Source: Rhodospirillaceae bacterium (GTDB lineage: Bacteria > Pseudomonadota > Alphaproteobacteria > CACIAM-22H2). From it: DNA of 64,000 bases. Below, piece by piece: positions 1-8,210 of the stretch. The stretch is taken from the NCBI GenBank assembly GCA_022843945.1, contig JALHMR010000015.1, positions 49,302 through 113,301 on the forward strand, in the 5' to 3' direction. A program made the position numbers and the translations under genes. Below the pieces are notes generated by a model. It searched no databases. It had not been told where the DNA came from and was given only the letters and a program-made list of their open reading frames with translations. The number at the start of each line of letters is the position of its first letter. Position 1 is the stretch's first letter.

Positions 1-248
1 TCGAGGAGGGCGAGCCGGGGACGGCCGCCGTGGCCGTGGCCGTTCGTATCGGCGCGGGCGCCCGCGCCACCACCGTGGCGACGCTGAGCGCCGCGGGACC
101 GGTCAGCCGCTTCACGCCAGCCCAGCGCACCACCCTGGCCCGCCATCTGAAGGCGGCCGCGGACGAGTTGGCGGCCATCTGGCCGATCCGCCAGACGCTG
201 ACCACGCGCGCCGAGCCCGAAGGGGAGAGTATCAAGCATGTCGTCTAA
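1..248 (+). CDS. IclR-family transcriptional regulator, C-terminal fragment
   Basis: The reading frame is open from the window edge (codons begin at base 3) to a TAA at 246-248, so only about 81 C-terminal residues are visible. They contain a GEPG motif, a sensor-like beta strand, then GPVSRFTPAQ and a helix ending AADELAA. This is the arrangement at the end of the ligand-binding domain of IclR regulators. The gene overlaps the start of the cupin gene by 11 nt, so it is probably the first gene of the downstream uptake and catabolic unit and its likely regulator. The DNA-binding domain lies outside the window. Confidence 0.75.
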   Translation, partial: EEGEPGTAAVAVAVRIGAGARATTVATLSAAGPVSRFTPAQRTTLARHLKAAADELAAIWPIRQTLTTRAEPEGESIKHVV

Positions 249-687
249 TCCGGCCCCGCGTTACAGCGGTCCGCTGCCGCTCGCCAAAGCGCTGACGGCG
301 CTGGCGCTGAGCGAGTTCGGCAAGGCCGAATTCACCAAGGAAGGCCTGCGGGCGGATGTCGAGTATCGCGACCTCGGCCTGGCCAAGGCGACGGGTGGGC
401 GCGTTGGCGCCAAGCATATCCGCGCCATCAAGCCGTTTGACCAGGAGACCGGCTGGCACTGGCACGACATGAACGGGCACTTCGTCTACGTGCTCAGGGG
501 CTGGTTGAAGTTCCGCTTCGCCGGCCATGAAGGCGAGGTGACGGTGCGGGCCGGCGATTGCCTGTCGCAGCCAGCCGGTGTCGCGCACAATGTCATCGGG
601 CGCTCGGACGATCTCGAAGTGCTGGAGATCAACATGCCGGCCGAGTATTCGACCGTGGATATCGCGGACGCCGGGAAGAAGCCATGA
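238..687 (+). CDS. Cupin-domain protein
   Basis: A 149-residue single-domain cupin. The metal-binding motif begins with H74 and H76 (HWHD), followed by the GHFVYVLRG strand, and the second motif AGDCLSQPAGVAHNV carries the later His. Such proteins bind a metal and a small ligand and act as isomerases, dioxygenases or sensors; the substrate cannot be read from the sequence. The ATG at 238 lies inside the end of the IclR gene after GGGGAG, and the stop overlaps the next ATG (ATGA). It is therefore translationally coupled to the ABC importer and probably acts on the imported compound. Confidence 0.8.
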   Translation: MSSNPAPRYSGPLPLAKALTALALSEFGKAEFTKEGLRADVEYRDLGLAKATGGRVGAKHIRAIKPFDQETGWHWHDMNGHFVYVLRGWLKFRFAGHEGEVTVRAGDCLSQPAGVAHNVIGRSDDLEVLEINMPAEYSTVDIADAGKKP

Positions 688-1517
688 GCGCCGATATTCC
701 GCTGCAGCCTGTCGCCGCGCCGACCCTGGGCGCCGCCTTCGTTGGCTGGCTGCGCAAGCGTGGCGGGGTGCTTGCCGTCTTCCTGGCGCTGTTCCTGCTC
801 TGGGAATACGCGGTGTGGCTGTTCGGGGTGAAGGAGTACCTGCTGCCGCCGCCGTCCAAGGTGTGGACCGAGTTCATGAAGCGCTCGGATATCGTGCTGA
901 GCGGCGCCATCGTCACCACCCAGGAGATCGTCGGCGGCTACCTGCTGGCGGTGTTCGTCAGCATCCCGCTGGCGCTCGCCGTGGCCCGCTCGCGTTTCAT
1001 CGAGGAGTCCGTCTATCCGGTCGTGGTCTTCCTGCAGATCATTCCCAAGATCGCGATCGCGCCGCTGTTCATCATCTGGCTGGGTTTCGGCTTCACGCCG
1101 AAGCTGCTGATCGTCTTTCTGCTGTGCTTCTTCCCCATCGTGGTGTCGAGCGTCGCCGGGTTCAAAGCCGTGGATCCGGAAGTCATGGACTTCGCCCACA
1201 CGACGGGAGCCAGCGGCTGGCGCATGTTCTTCAAGATCCGGCTGCCCCAGGCCCTGCCGGATATCTTCACCGGCCTGAAGGTGGGTGCGGCCCTCTCGGC
1301 GACGGCCGCCGTGGTGGCCGAATTCGTCGCCGCCGATCGCGGCCTGGGCTACCTGCTGCAGCAGTACAACGGCCAGCTCGAGACGCCGATGGTCTTCGCC
1401 ATCATCGTGCTGCTCAGCCTGATCGGCCTGGTCGTCTACTACTTCGTCGAACTCGTCGAACGGCTCGTCATTCCCTGGCACGTGTCACAGCGGCCGGCCG
1501 GCGTGACGGGCATCTGA
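684..1517 (+). CDS. ABC transporter permease, SsuC/TauC/ThiX type
   Basis: A 277-residue inner-membrane permease with about six hydrophobic segments and the EAA-loop region (HTTGASGWRMFFKIRLPQA) typical of the BPD_transp_1 family used by NMT1/THI5-like importers (sulfonates, taurine, pyrimidine precursors). I chose the ATG at 684 because it overlaps the cupin stop (ATGA); an upstream extension in this frame is only a shadow of the cupin gene. It works with the binding protein and ATPase encoded next. The substrate is unknown. Confidence 0.88.
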   Translation: MSADIPLQPVAAPTLGAAFVGWLRKRGGVLAVFLALFLLWEYAVWLFGVKEYLLPPPSKVWTEFMKRSDIVLSGAIVTTQEIVGGYLLAVFVSIPLALAVARSRFIEESVYPVVVFLQIIPKIAIAPLFIIWLGFGFTPKLLIVFLLCFFPIVVSSVAGFKAVDPEVMDFAHTTGASGWRMFFKIRLPQALPDIFTGLKVGAALSATAAVVAEFVAADRGLGYLLQQYNGQLETPMVFAIIVLLSLIGLVVYYFVELVERLVIPWHVSQRPAGVTGI

Positions 1518-1548
1518 TCAACAACACAACAAGCAACGGGAGGTAACG

Positions 1549-2523
1549 ATGACAATCCGACGCAACGCACTGGCATTCGCTGCGGTCCTGGCCGCGGCCT
1601 TTGCCGCGCCCGCCATGGCTCAGGAGGCGGTATCGCTCCGCCTCAACTGGTATCTCGGCGGCCTGCATGTGCCGTATTACTACGGCAAGGACCAGGGCTA
1701 CTTCAAAGCCGAGGGCATCGATCTCACGATCAACGAGGGTCGCGGCTCGGCCAACACGGTACAGGTGGTCGCCGCCGGCTCCGACACTTTCGGCATGGCC
1801 GATTCCTCCAGCGTCATCGGCCTCGCGGCCAAAGGTGCCGAGATCAAGTCGGTCATGTCGCTGCTCAACTCGACCGGCTTCTCGGTGGTCTCGCTGGCCT
1901 CCACCGGCATCCGCACGCCCAAGGACCTCGAAGGCAAGTCGCTGGCCGTCTCGCCGGGCGATCCGCTGGGGCAGCTCTTCCTCGCGCTCGCCGCCCACAA
2001 CAAGCTCGACATGTCGAAGATCAAGTTCGTCCAGGTCGACCCGGCCGCCAAGGTGGTGGCGGTGCTGGAGAAGCGGACGGACGCACTGCTCGGCGGCGCC
2101 GACGACCAGTTCTTCCTGATCAAGTACCGCGGCCAGGAGCCGCACGCCCTGCGTTACGCCGACCACGGCGCCAACATCGTCGGCATGACCATCCTGGCCA
2201 AGCAGGACACAATCAAGGCCAAGCCCGACATGGTGCGACGCTTCGTCAAGGCGTCGGTGCGCTCGTGGGAAGAGGCGAAGAAAAACCCGGGTGCTGCGGT
2301 CGATGCGGCGTTGAAGGTCAAGTCGGACCTCAACCGGCAGTCGACCCTCGACCAGCTGATCGTCGATATCGAGCTTCTCGACTCGCCCAACTCCAAGGGC
2401 AAGATCGGCATGGGCGCGCAGAAGGACTGGGAGCAGACCATCGCGCTGCTCAAGCAGTATCGCGAGCTCGACACCAAGAACGACTGGACCGCGTTCCACA
2501 CCAACGAATTCCTGCCGAAGTGA
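1549..2523 (+). CDS. ABC transporter substrate-binding protein, NMT1/SsuA-like
   Basis: A 324-residue periplasmic binding protein. It starts with a Sec signal peptide that probably ends after AMA at about residue 24. The mature protein begins with the LRLNWYLGGLHVPYYYGKDQGYF segment typical of the NMT1/THI5 family, followed by GRGSANTVQ and the GSDTFGMADS binding-loop region. A GGGAGG ribosome site precedes the ATG at 1549. Relatives bind sulfonates, pyrimidines, riboflavin precursors or aromatic acids, so the ligand cannot be named. It lies between the cognate permease and ATPase genes. Confidence 0.88.
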   Translation: MTIRRNALAFAAVLAAAFAAPAMAQEAVSLRLNWYLGGLHVPYYYGKDQGYFKAEGIDLTINEGRGSANTVQVVAAGSDTFGMADSSSVIGLAAKGAEIKSVMSLLNSTGFSVVSLASTGIRTPKDLEGKSLAVSPGDPLGQLFLALAAHNKLDMSKIKFVQVDPAAKVVAVLEKRTDALLGGADDQFFLIKYRGQEPHALRYADHGANIVGMTILAKQDTIKAKPDMVRRFVKASVRSWEEAKKNPGAAVDAALKVKSDLNRQSTLDQLIVDIELLDSPNSKGKIGMGAQKDWEQTIALLKQYRELDTKNDWTAFHTNEFLPK

Positions 2524-3356
2524 CAGCAGCCCGTCTCAGCGAAGTACCCCGGACCGGTGTGGCGGTGACAGCCGCCACGCCGGCGCGGGCGCCGATCGAT
2601 ATCGCCGGCGTCAGCCAGATCTTCCAGCGCGCCGGGCAGGTGACCCATGCGTTGGACCGGGTCGACCTGGCCATCGCCGGCAGCGAGTTCGTCTCCATCG
2701 TCGGCCCCAGCGGCTGCGGCAAGAGCACCCTGCTCAAGATCATCGCCGGCCTGATCAGCCGCAGCAGCGGGACCGTGCGCATCGACGGGCAGGAGGTGCA
2801 GGGGCCCTATACCAATCTCGGCATCGTCTTCCAGAGCCCGGTGCTGCTCGACTGGCGCAACGTGCTCGACAACGTGCTGGTGCAGATTGAGCTGCGCGGG
2901 CTCGATCCCAAGCAGTACAAGGCGCGGGCGCTGGAGCTGCTCGGCAAGGTCGGTCTCGGCGATTTCAAGGACCGCATGCCACGCGAGCTGTCCGGCGGCA
3001 TGCGCCAGCGCGCCGCCATCGTCCGCGCGCTGATCCACGATCCGCCGCTGCTGATGATGGACGAGCCGTTCGGCGCGCTCGATGCGCTGACCCGCGAGCA
3101 GATGCGCATCGACCTGGAGAAGCTCTGGCTCGATCGCCGGCAGACGACCCTGTTCATCACCCACGGCATCTCCGAGGCGGTGGCCCTGGCGGATCGGGTG
3201 GTGGTCATGACCCCGCGTCCCGGCCGCATCGACCGCATCATTCCCATCGACTTGCCGCGGCCGCGCCACAAGGACGTGCTGGCCAGCCGCCGCTTCACCG
3301 AATACTGCGACATGATCACCGAGTGCTTCATGCGGCACGGCGTGATCAAGTACTGA
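2520..3356 (+). CDS. ABC transporter ATP-binding protein, SsuB/TauB type
   Basis: A 278-residue ATPase. The Walker A GPSGCGKST spans residues 62-70, the ABC signature LSGGMRQR begins at 157, and the Walker B is LLMMDEPF followed by the ITHGISEA switch region. This is the nucleotide-binding subunit of the importer with the two preceding genes. The GTG at 2520 overlaps the stop of the binding-protein gene (GTGA), which supports that start; in-frame GTGs at 2559 and 2565 are alternatives. The frame also extends upstream across the binding-protein gene, but that part is a shadow. Confidence 0.88.
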   Translation: MTAARLSEVPRTGVAVTAATPARAPIDIAGVSQIFQRAGQVTHALDRVDLAIAGSEFVSIVGPSGCGKSTLLKIIAGLISRSSGTVRIDGQEVQGPYTNLGIVFQSPVLLDWRNVLDNVLVQIELRGLDPKQYKARALELLGKVGLGDFKDRMPRELSGGMRQRAAIVRALIHDPPLLMMDEPFGALDALTREQMRIDLEKLWLDRRQTTLFITHGISEAVALADRVVVMTPRPGRIDRIIPIDLPRPRHKDVLASRRFTEYCDMITECFMRHGVIKY

Positions 3357-3367
3357 GGAGAGCCGCC

Positions 3368-4291
3368 TTGCTGAAGCGCCCGTACACCGGGGTGATTGCC
3401 GCGCCGTTCCTGCCCATGCACGCGGACGGCGAGATCGATTGGCCGACGCTCGAGCGTTACATGGACTGGCTGGCCGGCCAGAAGCCCGGCGGCATCGCCA
3501 TGAACATGGACGCTTCCGAGGTCATCGCGCTGACCGAGGCGGAGCAGATCGACGTGATCCGCGTCTGCCGCTCGGCCATCGCCGGGCGGGCGGCGTTTCT
3601 TTCCGGCATCGTCGCCGGCTCGACCCGGGCGGCGGCGGCCAAGGCCGAGCAATACGCCCGCGCCGGGGTCGATGGTTTCGCCATCTTCCCGCCGTTCCCG
3701 ACCTTCTCCGGGGCGCCGGTACCGGAGGAGATGATCACCCGCTATCACGGCGCCATCGCCCGGGCGGCGCGGCTGCCGATCATCTGCTTCCAGTTTCCCA
3801 AGGGCTGGGGCCCCGACTACACGCCGGAGATCCTGCGCGCCGTGGCCGAGATCCCCGAGGTGATCGCCATCAAGGAAGCCTCGTTCGATGTCGCCCAGAC
3901 CCTGTCGACCATCGAGGCGGCGAAGGGCCTGCCGAAGCCCATCGGCGTGCTGACCGGCAGCGACACCTTCATCTTTGAGGCGATGGTCATGGGGTGCACC
4001 GGCGCCCTGATCGGCTTTGCCGGCACGGCGACCGCCGAGCTGGTGGCGATGAACGACGCCGTGCAGGCCGGCGACCTGTCGAGGGCCAAGGCGATCTGGG
4101 AGAAATGGGGTCCGCTCGCCCGCTACTGCTGGCGCCTGCCGATCCGCGATTTCCGGCCGCGCATGAAGGAGGTCCTCAAGCTGCAGGGTCTGTTCCCCTC
4201 AGCGGCCTGCCGCGAGCCGCAGCTCGGCGTTTCGGACACGGAGCGAGCCGCCATCGCCGCGCTCTGCCGCCAGCACGGGCTGCTGGCATGA
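3368..4291 (+). CDS. DapA/NAL-superfamily aldolase or lyase lacking the usual catalytic Tyr
   Basis: A 307-residue TIM-barrel protein of the dihydrodipicolinate synthase/N-acetylneuraminate lyase superfamily. K169 in AIKEAS is the expected Schiff-base lysine. At the position of the conserved Tyr of the YNxP motif the protein reads FQFP (F141), so lysine biosynthesis is unlikely. Known relatives with other substrates include sugar-acid dehydratases and aldolases. I chose the TTG at 3368 because GAGGAG sits 7 nt upstream; an upstream ATG at 3323 lies inside the ATPase gene. It is probably the enzyme degrading the imported compound. Confidence 0.82.
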   Translation: MLKRPYTGVIAAPFLPMHADGEIDWPTLERYMDWLAGQKPGGIAMNMDASEVIALTEAEQIDVIRVCRSAIAGRAAFLSGIVAGSTRAAAAKAEQYARAGVDGFAIFPPFPTFSGAPVPEEMITRYHGAIARAARLPIICFQFPKGWGPDYTPEILRAVAEIPEVIAIKEASFDVAQTLSTIEAAKGLPKPIGVLTGSDTFIFEAMVMGCTGALIGFAGTATAELVAMNDAVQAGDLSRAKAIWEKWGPLARYCWRLPIRDFRPRMKEVLKLQGLFPSAACREPQLGVSDTERAAIAALCRQHGLLA

Positions 4292-4962
4292 GCCTGCTGG
4301 GTACCGGCGCGGTCGCCATCTGGCACGACATCGCGCCGGAAGGCCGCGAGGCCTTCTACGACTGGCACGGCAACGAGCACATGCCCGAGCGTCTCGGCAT
4401 CCCCGGCTTCCGGCGCGGCCGGCGCTTCGTGGCGATCGCGGCGGACCTCGAATACTTCAACCTCTACGAGGCGGAAACGGTCGACGTCCTGCGCGGCGAT
4501 GGCTATCGCGCGCGGCTCAACAACCCGACGCCGTGGACCGTGCGCACGGTCAAGCATTTCCGCTCGGTGGCGCGCTCGATCTGCCGGGTCGTGGCAAGCC
4601 ACAGCAAGGCCCAGGGCGGGCAGGTGGCCACCATCCGCTACGACGTGGCGGACAGCCAGGCGAAGGCGCATGTGTCGGACATGACCCGCGACCTGATCCC
4701 CTCCTTGAGCGCCGTGGCGGGGATCGCCGGCGTGCACCTGCTGGTCGCCGATGAAGAGGCGAGCGGCGAGCGCACGGCGGAGCAGAAGGCGCGCGGCGGC
4801 ACCAACGCCGTGCCGCGTTACGCGCTGATCGTCGAAGGCTGGGGCGACGATGCCCGCTTCATGGAGAGCGTGCGCGTCGCCGTTTCGGCCAAGACACTCG
4901 GTGTGCCGGGCTCAGTGAATGCCGGATTCTACCGCCATCAACTCACGCTGGCGAATCTCTAG
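4288..4962 (+). CDS. Conserved hypothetical protein, dimeric alpha/beta-barrel-like
   Basis: A 224-residue protein starting at an ATG that overlaps the preceding stop (ATGA). The N-terminal part (AIWHDIAPEGREAFYDWHGNEHMPERL) resembles the ferredoxin-like strand and helix of EthD/DUF4286-type dimeric alpha/beta-barrel proteins, where the Trp/His-rich motif often lines a ligand pocket. The second half looks like a related repeat. There is no signal peptide. Tight coupling to the lyase gene suggests a part in the same degradation pathway; the exact function is unknown. It converges on the next gene with overlapping stop codons. Confidence 0.6.
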   Translation: MSLLGTGAVAIWHDIAPEGREAFYDWHGNEHMPERLGIPGFRRGRRFVAIAADLEYFNLYEAETVDVLRGDGYRARLNNPTPWTVRTVKHFRSVARSICRVVASHSKAQGGQVATIRYDVADSQAKAHVSDMTRDLIPSLSAVAGIAGVHLLVADEEASGERTAEQKARGGTNAVPRYALIVEGWGDDARFMESVRVAVSAKTLGVPGSVNAGFYRHQLTLANL

Positions 4963-5339
4963 CGCGGTTTGCAGCCGGCCGTCGTCTCGTTGACGATGGT
5001 GCAGATAAGACCACCGGAGATCATGAAGGTGTCGGCCTGGCCTCGGGTATCGCGGCGCGCCTGGATGCCGTTCGAGAACTTGATCCAGCCGGCGGCCGTC
5101 ATCTTGCCCTCGATGCCATTGCTGAATACCAGGCGTCCGTCGCTGGTGCCGGTGAAAGTCACGTCCTCGTTCTTTTTCACCTGCTTCAGGATCATGCCGA
5201 ACTGCTTGTCCTCGACCGCAGTTATGCCGTTCGTGCAGGCCACGGACTTCTTGTCCGCCTTCAGCGTGCATTCCATCGGCGCGGCGTTGCCGCCGACGAT
5301 CATCGCGTACATCAGGACTTCGAGCGGGGCGAGAGGCAT
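4959..5339 (-). CDS. Hypothetical protein, function unknown
   Basis: A 126-residue protein with no recognised family. It has four Cys (CTLKADKK, ACTNG, LICTIV, GCKPR) and repeated short beta-like stretches such as VTFTGTSDGRLVFSNG and WIKFSNGIQ, suggesting an all-beta fold, possibly disulfide-bonded. The N-terminus is weakly hydrophobic and not a clear signal peptide. The ATG at 5339 is used; one at 5312 is an alternative. An AT-rich stretch upstream (5385-5440) is a plausible promoter area. It stands alone, convergent with the previous operon. Confidence 0.55.
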   Translation of the reverse strand: MPLAPLEVLMYAMIVGGNAAPMECTLKADKKSVACTNGITAVEDKQFGMILKQVKKNEDVTFTGTSDGRLVFSNGIEGKMTAAGWIKFSNGIQARRDTRGQADTFMISGGLICTIVNETTAGCKPR

Positions 5340-5483
5340 GGGGCGCTCCGTAACCAGATCAGCGTCGGGACCGCCGAGGCCGACGCTTAATGATCGCTGA
5401 ATCCTGGTTAACGAAGCGTTAGTGATTATTAAAACTTATGCCGGTTTGCCGAGTGAGGTTGCGCTGCAACGTGGGGTAGCGCG

Positions 5484-6614
5484 CTAAGTCTGTACAGGCG
5501 GGGAGGCGCCTGGGCCCTTGTCGTGCCTGGTGACCCAGCGGAAGAGCGGCAGGGCCGACATGATGACGAAGCCCAGCCGCAGCGCGTGATGGCCCGCGAC
5601 GAAGGCCGCATCGACGTGCAGGCCGAGCGCGATCAGGCTCATCTCGGCCAGGCCGCCGGGGGCGAAGGCCAGCACCACCGCTTCGTTGGGAAAGCCGGTG
5701 ATCCGGGAGAGCACGAAGGCGAAGAGCACCATCATCGCCAGCATGAACACGGCGATGATCGCGGCATGGCCGACCACGGCGCGCAGCTTCCACAGCGAGG
5801 CGCCGACGAAGCGCGTGCCGACCATCGACCCGAGCACGATCTGGGCGGCAGCCACCAGAAGGAAGGGTGGTGAGGACTTGGTGATATCGAGCAAATGGAA
5901 CGCCGCGCTGAACAGCATCGGGCCGATGAGCAGGGCGGCCGGGATACGCAGGCGCCGGGCGATAAAGGCGCCAGCCACGGCGCAGAAGATCAGCAGCGCG
6001 TAGTCGACCGGCCTCACCTCGAGCAGGCCGATGCGGGCCACCGGCGTCATGGTGCCGATGTCGGTGGTGAAGCGGTACCAGAACGGGATGGCGAAGACGA
6101 CGATCAGCACGCGCGTGGCGTGGATCAGCGGCAGGATGTGCATGTTGCCGCCCTGGCGCTCGGCGATCAGCACCATCTCCATGAAACCGCCGGGCATCGA
6201 GCTGAAATAGGCGGTGGGCGCGTCGTAGCCGGCGACATGGCGAAACCAGAGATAGGCGCCGCCACCGCAGACCAGCACCCAGACCATGATGCCGATCAAC
6301 GTCACCGGCCAGCCGATCATGGCGGCGATGACGTCGGGCGTGAATGAGCTGCCGAGCAGCACGCCGATCACCGGCGTGGTGCCGTTGCGCAACGGGCGCG
6401 GCACGCGCACGCTCGCCCCACAGAGCGCCAGGATGGTCACCGCCGACATCGAGCCCAGCATCCAGGGCAGGGGCAAGCGCAACCAGTCGAACAAGGCGCC
6501 GCCCAGCGTGCCCACGCCCAGGGCCAGGAGGATGGGTAGCGCGCGCCGCCACCAGGGCGGCTGCGGCAAGGGCGGAGCGGGGGACGGTTCGAGCCGGGGC
6601 TCGTCGCGCGCCAT
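5484..6614 (-). CDS. AbrB-family membrane protein (putative transporter)
   Basis: A 376-residue polytopic membrane protein with two similar halves of about five helices each, both containing the family pattern (PWMLGSM and SSMPGGFMEM in the first half, LLIGPML and FAPGGLAEMSLIALGLHVD in the second). This matches the AbrB/YgaA family, often misnamed ammonia monooxygenase, of unproven transport function. I chose MARDEP at 6614 because the upstream neighbour's stop is at 6623; the longer frame starting at 6698 lies inside that neighbour. It is the last gene of a reverse-strand group of hydrolases and may import or export their substrate or product. Confidence 0.8.
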   Translation of the reverse strand: MARDEPRLEPSPAPPLPQPPWWRRALPILLALGVGTLGGALFDWLRLPLPWMLGSMSAVTILALCGASVRVPRPLRNGTTPVIGVLLGSSFTPDVIAAMIGWPVTLIGIMVWVLVCGGGAYLWFRHVAGYDAPTAYFSSMPGGFMEMVLIAERQGGNMHILPLIHATRVLIVVFAIPFWYRFTTDIGTMTPVARIGLLEVRPVDYALLIFCAVAGAFIARRLRIPAALLIGPMLFSAAFHLLDITKSSPPFLLVAAAQIVLGSMVGTRFVGASLWKLRAVVGHAAIIAVFMLAMMVLFAFVLSRITGFPNEAVVLAFAPGGLAEMSLIALGLHVDAAFVAGHHALRLGFVIMSALPLFRWVTRHDKGPGASPPVQT

Positions 6615-6622
6615 CGGCGCGC

Positions 6623-7576
6623 CTAGCGCACGTAGCGGCCGAGGCGCACCGCGGTCTGGCCGCGGGTCAGGCGCCGCGACGGCATGATGAGGACACAATC
6701 GTCGTACGGCGTCGGCACCGGCTTGGCGCCGTCATGGCCGAGGATGGTGCCCTTCTTCGAGATGACCTCCAGCCCGCGATAGTCCTGGGCGAAGGTGAAG
6801 CGGTCAGCGGTGATGGTCACCGCGTCGGTCACCTCGATGGTCTGCTGCCGGGGCAGCTGGGCCGGCATCCGGTACTTGGCGAGCACGGCGGCATCGAGCG
6901 TGCCGACGGCGACGAGGAAGCGCAGCAGCGCCTCCTTGGCGACCGTCTCGCTGGCCTTCTCCCAGTGCTGGCCGCATTCCACCAGCAGGGCGTTCTTCGG
7001 GCTGGCCGCATCGCCGAAGCCGCCATAGTCGCGCATGCGCCTGCCGGCCGCATGGCCCTCGTCGCTGACGATGGTCGGCGGTACGCCGATCTCCTTGGCG
7101 AAGCGCCGGCCTTTTTCCAGCGGCCCGCACATCATCAGCGGCGCGGTGACGTTCTGCATCGAGTGGATGTCGAGCAGGAAATCGGCCTGGTCGACGATCG
7201 GCCGCAGCTGACGCGCGCGCTCGAGCTCGACGCTGTGCTTGGCGCCGTCGAGCCTTTCGGGCGACCAGACGCGGTTGAAATCCTCGTCGACGAAGCGCGA
7301 GGCGCCGGGATTGTGCGGATCGAAGCGCAGGAAGGCCGCGACGTTGCAGAAGGCCAGCGTCAGCTTGCCGCGCTGGGGCCGGATCTTCTCGCGGAACAGG
7401 AAATCGACCGCCAGGGCGCCGCACAGCTCGTTGCCGTGCACCACCGCGGTCACCAGCGTGTGCGTGCCTGCCTGGCCGCTGTCGAAGGTGGTGACGTATT
7501 CCACGCCGGTATTGCCGGCGCGGTAGGCGCTGATATCGGGGGCTTTGAGCTCGACCTTATCGACCGGTTCGGACAC
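6623..7576 (-). CDS. Succinylglutamate desuccinylase/aspartoacylase-family hydrolase
   Basis: A 317-residue zinc amidohydrolase-like protein. The zinc motif is VHGNELCG, the third ligand lies in LLDIHSMQ, and the family Arg/Glu stretches (DEDFNRVW, LLVECGQHW) are present. Members cleave N-acyl amino acids such as N-acetylaspartate or N-succinylglutamate. The GTG at 7576 is preceded by GGAG nine bases upstream; the frame continues further upstream only as a shadow. It lies 20 nt after the HAD gene and 8 nt before the AbrB permease gene, so the three are probably cotranscribed with the M20 deacylase gene for acyl-amino-acid or peptide degradation. Confidence 0.82.
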   Translation of the reverse strand: MSEPVDKVELKAPDISAYRAGNTGVEYVTTFDSGQAGTHTLVTAVVHGNELCGALAVDFLFREKIRPQRGKLTLAFCNVAAFLRFDPHNPGASRFVDEDFNRVWSPERLDGAKHSVELERARQLRPIVDQADFLLDIHSMQNVTAPLMMCGPLEKGRRFAKEIGVPPTIVSDEGHAAGRRMRDYGGFGDAASPKNALLVECGQHWEKASETVAKEALLRFLVAVGTLDAAVLAKYRMPAQLPRQQTIEVTDAVTITADRFTFAQDYRGLEVISKKGTILGHDGAKPVPTPYDDCVLIMPSRRLTRGQTAVRLGRYVR

Positions 7577-7596
7577 GCGCAGGAACTCCGTGATGC

Positions 7597-8208
7597 CTAG
7601 AGGACGCCGAGCTGCCGCAGATCGGCGGACAGGCGCTCGGGCGTGGTGAAGTGGAGCGCCTGCAGGCCCGTGGCGCGGGCGGCCTCCACGTTCTTGGGTG
7701 AGTCGTCGATGAACACCGTCTCGGCCGCCTTTAATCCGTGCGTCGAGACCAGGTGGGCGAAGATGCGCGGGTCGGGCTTCTTCATCTTGATCCGGCCGGA
7801 GACCACGATGCCGCGGAAGCGCTGGAAGAAGGGAAAGCGCTTCAGAGCGTAGGGAAAGGTCTCGGCCGACCAGTTGGTCAACCCGTAGAGCGGCACCTGG
7901 CGTTCGTGCAGCGCCTCGAGAATGGCGACCGTGCCGGGGATGGAATCGGCCATCATCTCGTCGAAGCGGCTGTAGAAGGCGCGGATCAGCTCGGCCTTGT
8001 CGGGATGGCGGGCGATCGCCTCGGCCTCGGCCTCGGCGATGCTGCGGCCGGCGTCCTGGTGCTCGTTCCATTCCGGGGTGCAGACCGTGGACAGGAACGC
8101 TTCCATGCCGGCAGCGTCGCCGTTGAACAGCTTGCGGTACATGTGCCGCGGGTTCCAGTCGATGAGCACGCCGCCGAAATCGAAGACCACGGTCTTTACG
8201 TTGGGCAT
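7597..8208 (-). CDS. HAD-family hydrolase (phosphatase or haloacid dehalogenase-like)
   Basis: A 203-residue cytoplasmic HAD protein. Motif I is VVFDFGGVLIDW, motif II GLTNWSAE, motif III KKPDPRIF and motif IV FIDDSPKNVEAA, all four present and in order. The subgroup resembles YihX/epoxide-hydrolase N-terminal-like phosphatases acting on small phosphorylated metabolites. The ATG at 8208 follows the stop of the M20 gene by 2 nt, so it is cotranscribed. The substrate is unknown. Confidence 0.85.
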   Translation of the reverse strand: MPNVKTVVFDFGGVLIDWNPRHMYRKLFNGDAAGMEAFLSTVCTPEWNEHQDAGRSIAEAEAEAIARHPDKAELIRAFYSRFDEMMADSIPGTVAILEALHERQVPLYGLTNWSAETFPYALKRFPFFQRFRGIVVSGRIKMKKPDPRIFAHLVSTHGLKAAETVFIDDSPKNVEAARATGLQALHFTTPERLSADLRQLGVL

Positions 8209-8210
8209 AC

